A stretch of 45,183 nt of DNA from Olavius sp. associated proteobacterium Delta 1 (GTDB lineage: Bacteria > Desulfobacterota > Desulfobacteria > Desulfobacterales > JAFDCJ01), in assembly GCA_902749685.1 (NCBI GenBank), contig CACVKW010001427.1, forward strand, positions 1 to 45,183, read 5' to 3'. The position numbers and the translations under genes were made by a program. This document shows positions 44,023 through 45,183 of the stretch, piece by piece. The stretch's first letter is position 1. Each line of letters opens with the position of its first letter. Under the pieces are notes generated by a model. It had not been told where the DNA came from. It searched no databases and worked only from the letters and a program-made list of their open reading frames with translations.

Positions 44023-44509
44023 TGTTTATTATCTTTAGGTCAAATTTTATCAACTATCTGCAATCATAGTACAATTTATCACCATCACCCTACCGGTTGC
44101 TGCCCCGTGCATTCGACTAGACCCGTTGCAATATCCACCACCTATTGGACCAAGTACTATCTTCAACAACCATAAAGTAGATTAAAAATAATAATTTTAA
44201 ACAGTTAAACAACTGTGGTGTTTTTCTACATCTGAGTCGGATTTTACAACACCTGCAAACCAATAGTTGAAAATCCAGAATAATGCTGATACTAGCGTCG
44301 AAAACAAATACGTGAATTGCAGCGGATGTTCGACCTCGGCATTCGCTTGATTAGATGCCTAATTTTGAATGTTTTGTATTTTATGAAGAATATTTTTAGC
44401 CACAAAGACACGAAGACACAAAGGTAATTATTAACCAAAGGATTCTCTTTGTGTCTTTGTGGCAATTTATTCCGGCTTGTCCGGATTAAGCAAAAGAAAG
44501 GAGTAAACG
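44023..44509. other. Gap with foldback upstream of rubrerythrin gene
   Basis: No gene is visible. 44399-44423 and 44447-44463 form a foldback (GCCACAAAGACACGAAGACA...CTTTGTGTCTTTGTGGC), a word pattern widely scattered in environmental genomes. TTCCGGCTTGTCCGG (44470-44484) repeats, inverted, a motif seen at 24677. GAAAGGAG precedes the rubrerythrin ATG. Confidence 0.6.
44399..44463. repeat. CACAAAG-type foldback
   Basis: Left arm GCCACAAAGACACGAAGACA (from 44399) and right arm CTTTGTGTCTTTGTGGC (44447-44463) are inverted copies separated by 23 bp. Confidence 0.8.
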
Positions 44510-44977
44510 ATGGAGTTCGAAAATTTAGCGGCCATTTTAGACTTTGCCATTGAAAAAGAATTGGAGGCGGCAGAGTTTTACACCCATATCAGTCAGGAAG
44601 AAGCATTTTCCGGAGCCGGCAGGATGTTTGAAGAATTTGCCCAGGAAGAACGAAAGCATCAGCAACTGTTGCAGGATTTTAAGGCAGGCGGTCTTGCGGC
44701 CAGTATGGAAGACTATCAGTTTAAATGGATAAGCGATATTAAACGCAGCGACTATGTGGTGGATTCAGAGTATAGCCGCGGCATGGGATACAGCGATATT
44801 CTCATGCTGGCAATGAAGCGGGAAGAAAAAGCACTGCAACTTTATAACGACTTTTTAGAAAAAGCTGATTCAGAGGAGAGCCGAACCCTGTTTAAGGTGC
44901 TCTGCCAGGAGGAAGCTAAACACAAACTTGCCCTGGAAACCATGTATGATGACTATATGGCTGAGATGGGAGACTGA
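44510..44977 (+). CDS. Rubrerythrin-like ferritin-fold protein without rubredoxin domain
   Basis: The 155-residue protein is a four-helix ferritin-like diiron protein. Ligand motifs are visible in both helix pairs: AIEKELEAAEFY (E-x6-Y) with EFAQEERKH (E-x2-H), and AMKREEKALQLYND with CQEEAKHKLALE (E-x2-H). No C-terminal rubredoxin Cys4 is present, so it is the rubredoxin-less type, often linked to peroxide detoxification in anaerobes. GAAAGGAGTAAACG precedes the ATG. It stands alone at the right end. Confidence 0.88.
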   Translation: MEFENLAAILDFAIEKELEAAEFYTHISQEEAFSGAGRMFEEFAQEERKHQQLLQDFKAGGLAASMEDYQFKWISDIKRSDYVVDSEYSRGMGYSDILMLAMKREEKALQLYNDFLEKADSEESRTLFKVLCQEEAKHKLALETMYDDYMAEMGD

Positions 44978-45183
44978 AAGGGATTGCGGATAGTGGATTT
45001 CGGATTTGGCGGGCGGGTGGCGGAGCGCAGAGGGCATGGTGCATAGCGCGAAGGGTATCTTCCGCTTGGATGTCGTTGAAATTCACCGATAGTGTCCTGA
45101 GAGATATCCAGCATCGAGTATCAAGCATCCAGCATCAGCCCGGAAAAAGCAACGATCTCAGGCATAACGGCCAGGCTAGATGA
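44978..45183. other. Right-edge spacer
   Basis: I see no gene, hairpin or recognisable signal in this short tail; words such as CATCGAGTATCAAGCATCCAGCATC are low-complexity intergenic text. Confidence 0.4.

Overview
This 45 kb window looks like chromosomal DNA of a sulfate-reducing or related Desulfobacterota (Desulfobacterales-like) bacterium. The taxonomic signals are an HdrA-MvhD-MetV-MetF cluster of the Wood-Ljungdahl/electron-bifurcation type with two in-frame UGA (selenocysteine) codons, a lactate permease, sigma-54 dependent regulation with -24/-12 promoters, a VPLPA-type CTERM protein, rubrerythrin and paired H-protein-like genes. This is an inference from gene content; there is no rRNA here.

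Region 1 (1-14.5 kb) is a type I-F CRISPR-Cas locus on the minus strand: cas1, cas2-3, cas8f, cas5f, cas7f, cas6f, an AT-rich leader with a perfect IHF-consensus site, then an array of 102 repeats of 28 bp and 101 complete spacers that runs off the left edge. The array records its own history. Three pairs of overlapping spacers reveal a GG/CC PAM and share a 12-13 nt offset, one spacer occurs twice exactly, and one spacer matches the 3' end of a tRNA gene. Just upstream of the I-F cas1 lies a 24-codon remnant resembling the N terminus of a type I-E Cas1, start-stop coupled to a DUF1016/PDDEXK nuclease gene.

Region 2 (15.6-18.5 kb) is accessory DNA: two toxin-antitoxin modules (RHH/PIN and RHH/MazF), each with a near-consensus sigma-70 promoter overlapped by an inverted repeat, and a decayed GspE/PilB-like fragment between them.

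Region 3 (18.7-33.8 kb) is metabolic and regulatory: lactate permease, a tiny membrane protein, a MATE transporter, then the minus-strand hdrA-mvhD-metV-metF cluster ending in a strong terminator. Both hdrA and mvhD need UGA readthrough, so both are split or truncated in a plain ORF scan. Divergent from hdrA are a histidine kinase with a Rossmann-like N terminus and an NtrC-family regulator, followed by an archaemetzincin-like protease.

Region 4 (33.9-45.2 kb) holds an acyltransferase, several small hypothetical genes, a pspA-pspC operon behind a sigma-54 promoter, a SpoIIE/PP2C phosphatase, a CTERM-sorted exported protein, two tandem paralogues joining duplicated Cys4 motifs to a glycine-cleavage-H-like domain (perfect sigma-54 promoter upstream), and a rubrerythrin-like protein. 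Many intergenic gaps in regions 3 and 4 contain imperfect foldback elements with low-complexity arms.
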